DNA from: Acidilobaceae archaeon
GTDB lineage: Archaea; Thermoproteota; Thermoprotei_A; Sulfolobales; Acidilobaceae
Assembly (NCBI GenBank): GCA_027057815.1
Contig: JALURD010000059.1
Coordinates: 1 to 5,351, forward strand
Direction of reading: 5' to 3'
Length of the DNA stretch: 5,351 bases
Positions 4,786 through 5,351 of this stretch are shown here, piece after piece. The stretch's first letter is position 1. Every line of letters starts with the position of its first letter. The notes under the pieces are model-generated. The model saw nothing but the letters and a program-made list of their open reading frames with translations, had not been told where the DNA came from and did no database searches. The position numbers and the translations under genes were made by a program.

Positions 4786-5351
4786 TTGACTTCATGCCCA
4801 CGCTGGGTGGCCAACACGGTTGAAGGGGCTATATGGAAGCCTCCCCTTTGTAGAGAACGCCTCAGACTAGATTCTTGCGTCGACGTTGCTCCAGGCTACA
4901 CGCTCGTAAACGCTTCAGGGTGTGGGGAGCGCATCGTAGCAGTATTGAAGAGGGGCGTCGGCGATGCCGAGCGCGATCCCGCCTGGCTCACCATACTCCT
5001 TAACGAGCCGCCCTCCCCCTTCGCTACGTACTGCATCGAGGGAAACCCCGGAGAGGTAAGGAGCATTCAAGTTATAGAAGGCTCTGAGAGAGGCTTCACG
5101 CTACAAGTGAACATAAACAATGCCAGACTCTACGCCAGAGTTTCTAGGAGAGCTGAGTTCGACAATATAGAGTTCACGGTTCTCGAGTATCTAACTGAAG
5201 CGGGATACAGGTACGCTCCAAAGCTTCACTGCTATGTCCTCTATGAAGGCTTCCAGTACCTCATCCTAACAGACGCTATAGAAGGTGAGATGGCCGGGTC
5301 GCTGGCCATCCGCGACGCAAAGCCCGGCAGCCTACCCGGGAAAGCCTTTTC
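4786..5351 (+). CDS. Maltokinase / APH-like sugar kinase N-terminal part (partial, runs off right edge)
   Basis: An open frame with no stop to the end of the window, 188 residues if begun at TTG 4786. Its codon use resembles that of the neighbouring genes. The first 95 residues are not recognisable motif by motif but sit where maltokinases have their N-terminal cap. From about 98 the pattern fits the kinase N-lobe: EGSERGFTLQVN, then ARLYARVSRR (113-122), DNIEFTVLEYLTEAG (126-140), a P-K-L strand, and YLILTDAIEGEMAG (158-171), which looks like the hinge leading to the C-lobe. Maltokinases use ATP to make maltose-1-phosphate and in bacteria may be fused to trehalose synthase. The catalytic loop would lie beyond the edge, so activity cannot be judged. 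The usual Lys of the ATP-site strand appears to be Arg118. There is no in-frame ATG: TTG 4786 and GTG 4807 are the candidate starts. Six cysteines occur in this fragment. A related phosphotransferase of other specificity is possible. Confidence 0.6.
   Translation, partial: MTSCPRWVANTVEGAIWKPPLCRERLRLDSCVDVAPGYTLVNASGCGERIVAVLKRGVGDAERDPAWLTILLNEPPSPFATYCIEGNPGEVRSIQVIEGSERGFTLQVNINNARLYARVSRRAEFDNIEFTVLEYLTEAGYRYAPKLHCYVLYEGFQYLILTDAIEGEMAGSLAIRDAKPGSLPGKAF

Overview
The window looks like chromosomal DNA from a hyperthermophilic crenarchaeon, probably of the Desulfurococcales/Pyrodictiaceae type. This is inferred from moderately high GC, heavy use of AGG/AGA (Arg), ATA (Ile) and CTA/CTC (Leu) codons, GTG and probably TTG starts, tightly packed genes, TATA-box promoters with short leaders, and gene families typical of archaea. 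I see no rRNA, tRNA, CRISPR array, insertion sequence or other mobile element.

Layout from left to right: (1) 23-1609 (+) encodes an MgtE-type Mg2+ channel with an extra N-terminal ACT domain. (2) 1595-3262 (-) encodes a predicted ABC-class ATPase (COG3044/PF09818-like); it converges on mgtE and the two overlap by 15 bp. (3) 3263-3364 is a divergent promoter region. Its AT-rich TATA core is flanked by a perfect 8-bp inverted repeat, so the same element faces both ways. (4) About 3365-4033 (+) encodes a membrane protein of the dolichol kinase/phytol kinase (SEC59/VTE5) family. (5) 4034-4110 is a short convergent spacer holding a degenerate 24-bp tandem repeat. (6) 4111-4620 (-) encodes a GNAT acetyltransferase. 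(7) 4621-4785 is a second divergent intergenic region with a TATA box for each side and three short inverted repeats that could be operators. (8) About 4786 to the right edge (+) is the 5' part of a gene whose protein resembles the N-terminal half of maltokinase / aminoglycoside-phosphotransferase-like sugar kinases.

No single pathway joins these genes. They alternate in strand and most appear to be separate transcription units. The divergent ATPase and polyprenol-kinase-like genes may share a control region, as may the GNAT and kinase-like genes. I find no convincing new multi-gene system. The better leads are the ACT-MgtE fusion, the symmetric divergent promoter, and the inverted-repeat cluster upstream of the GNAT gene.
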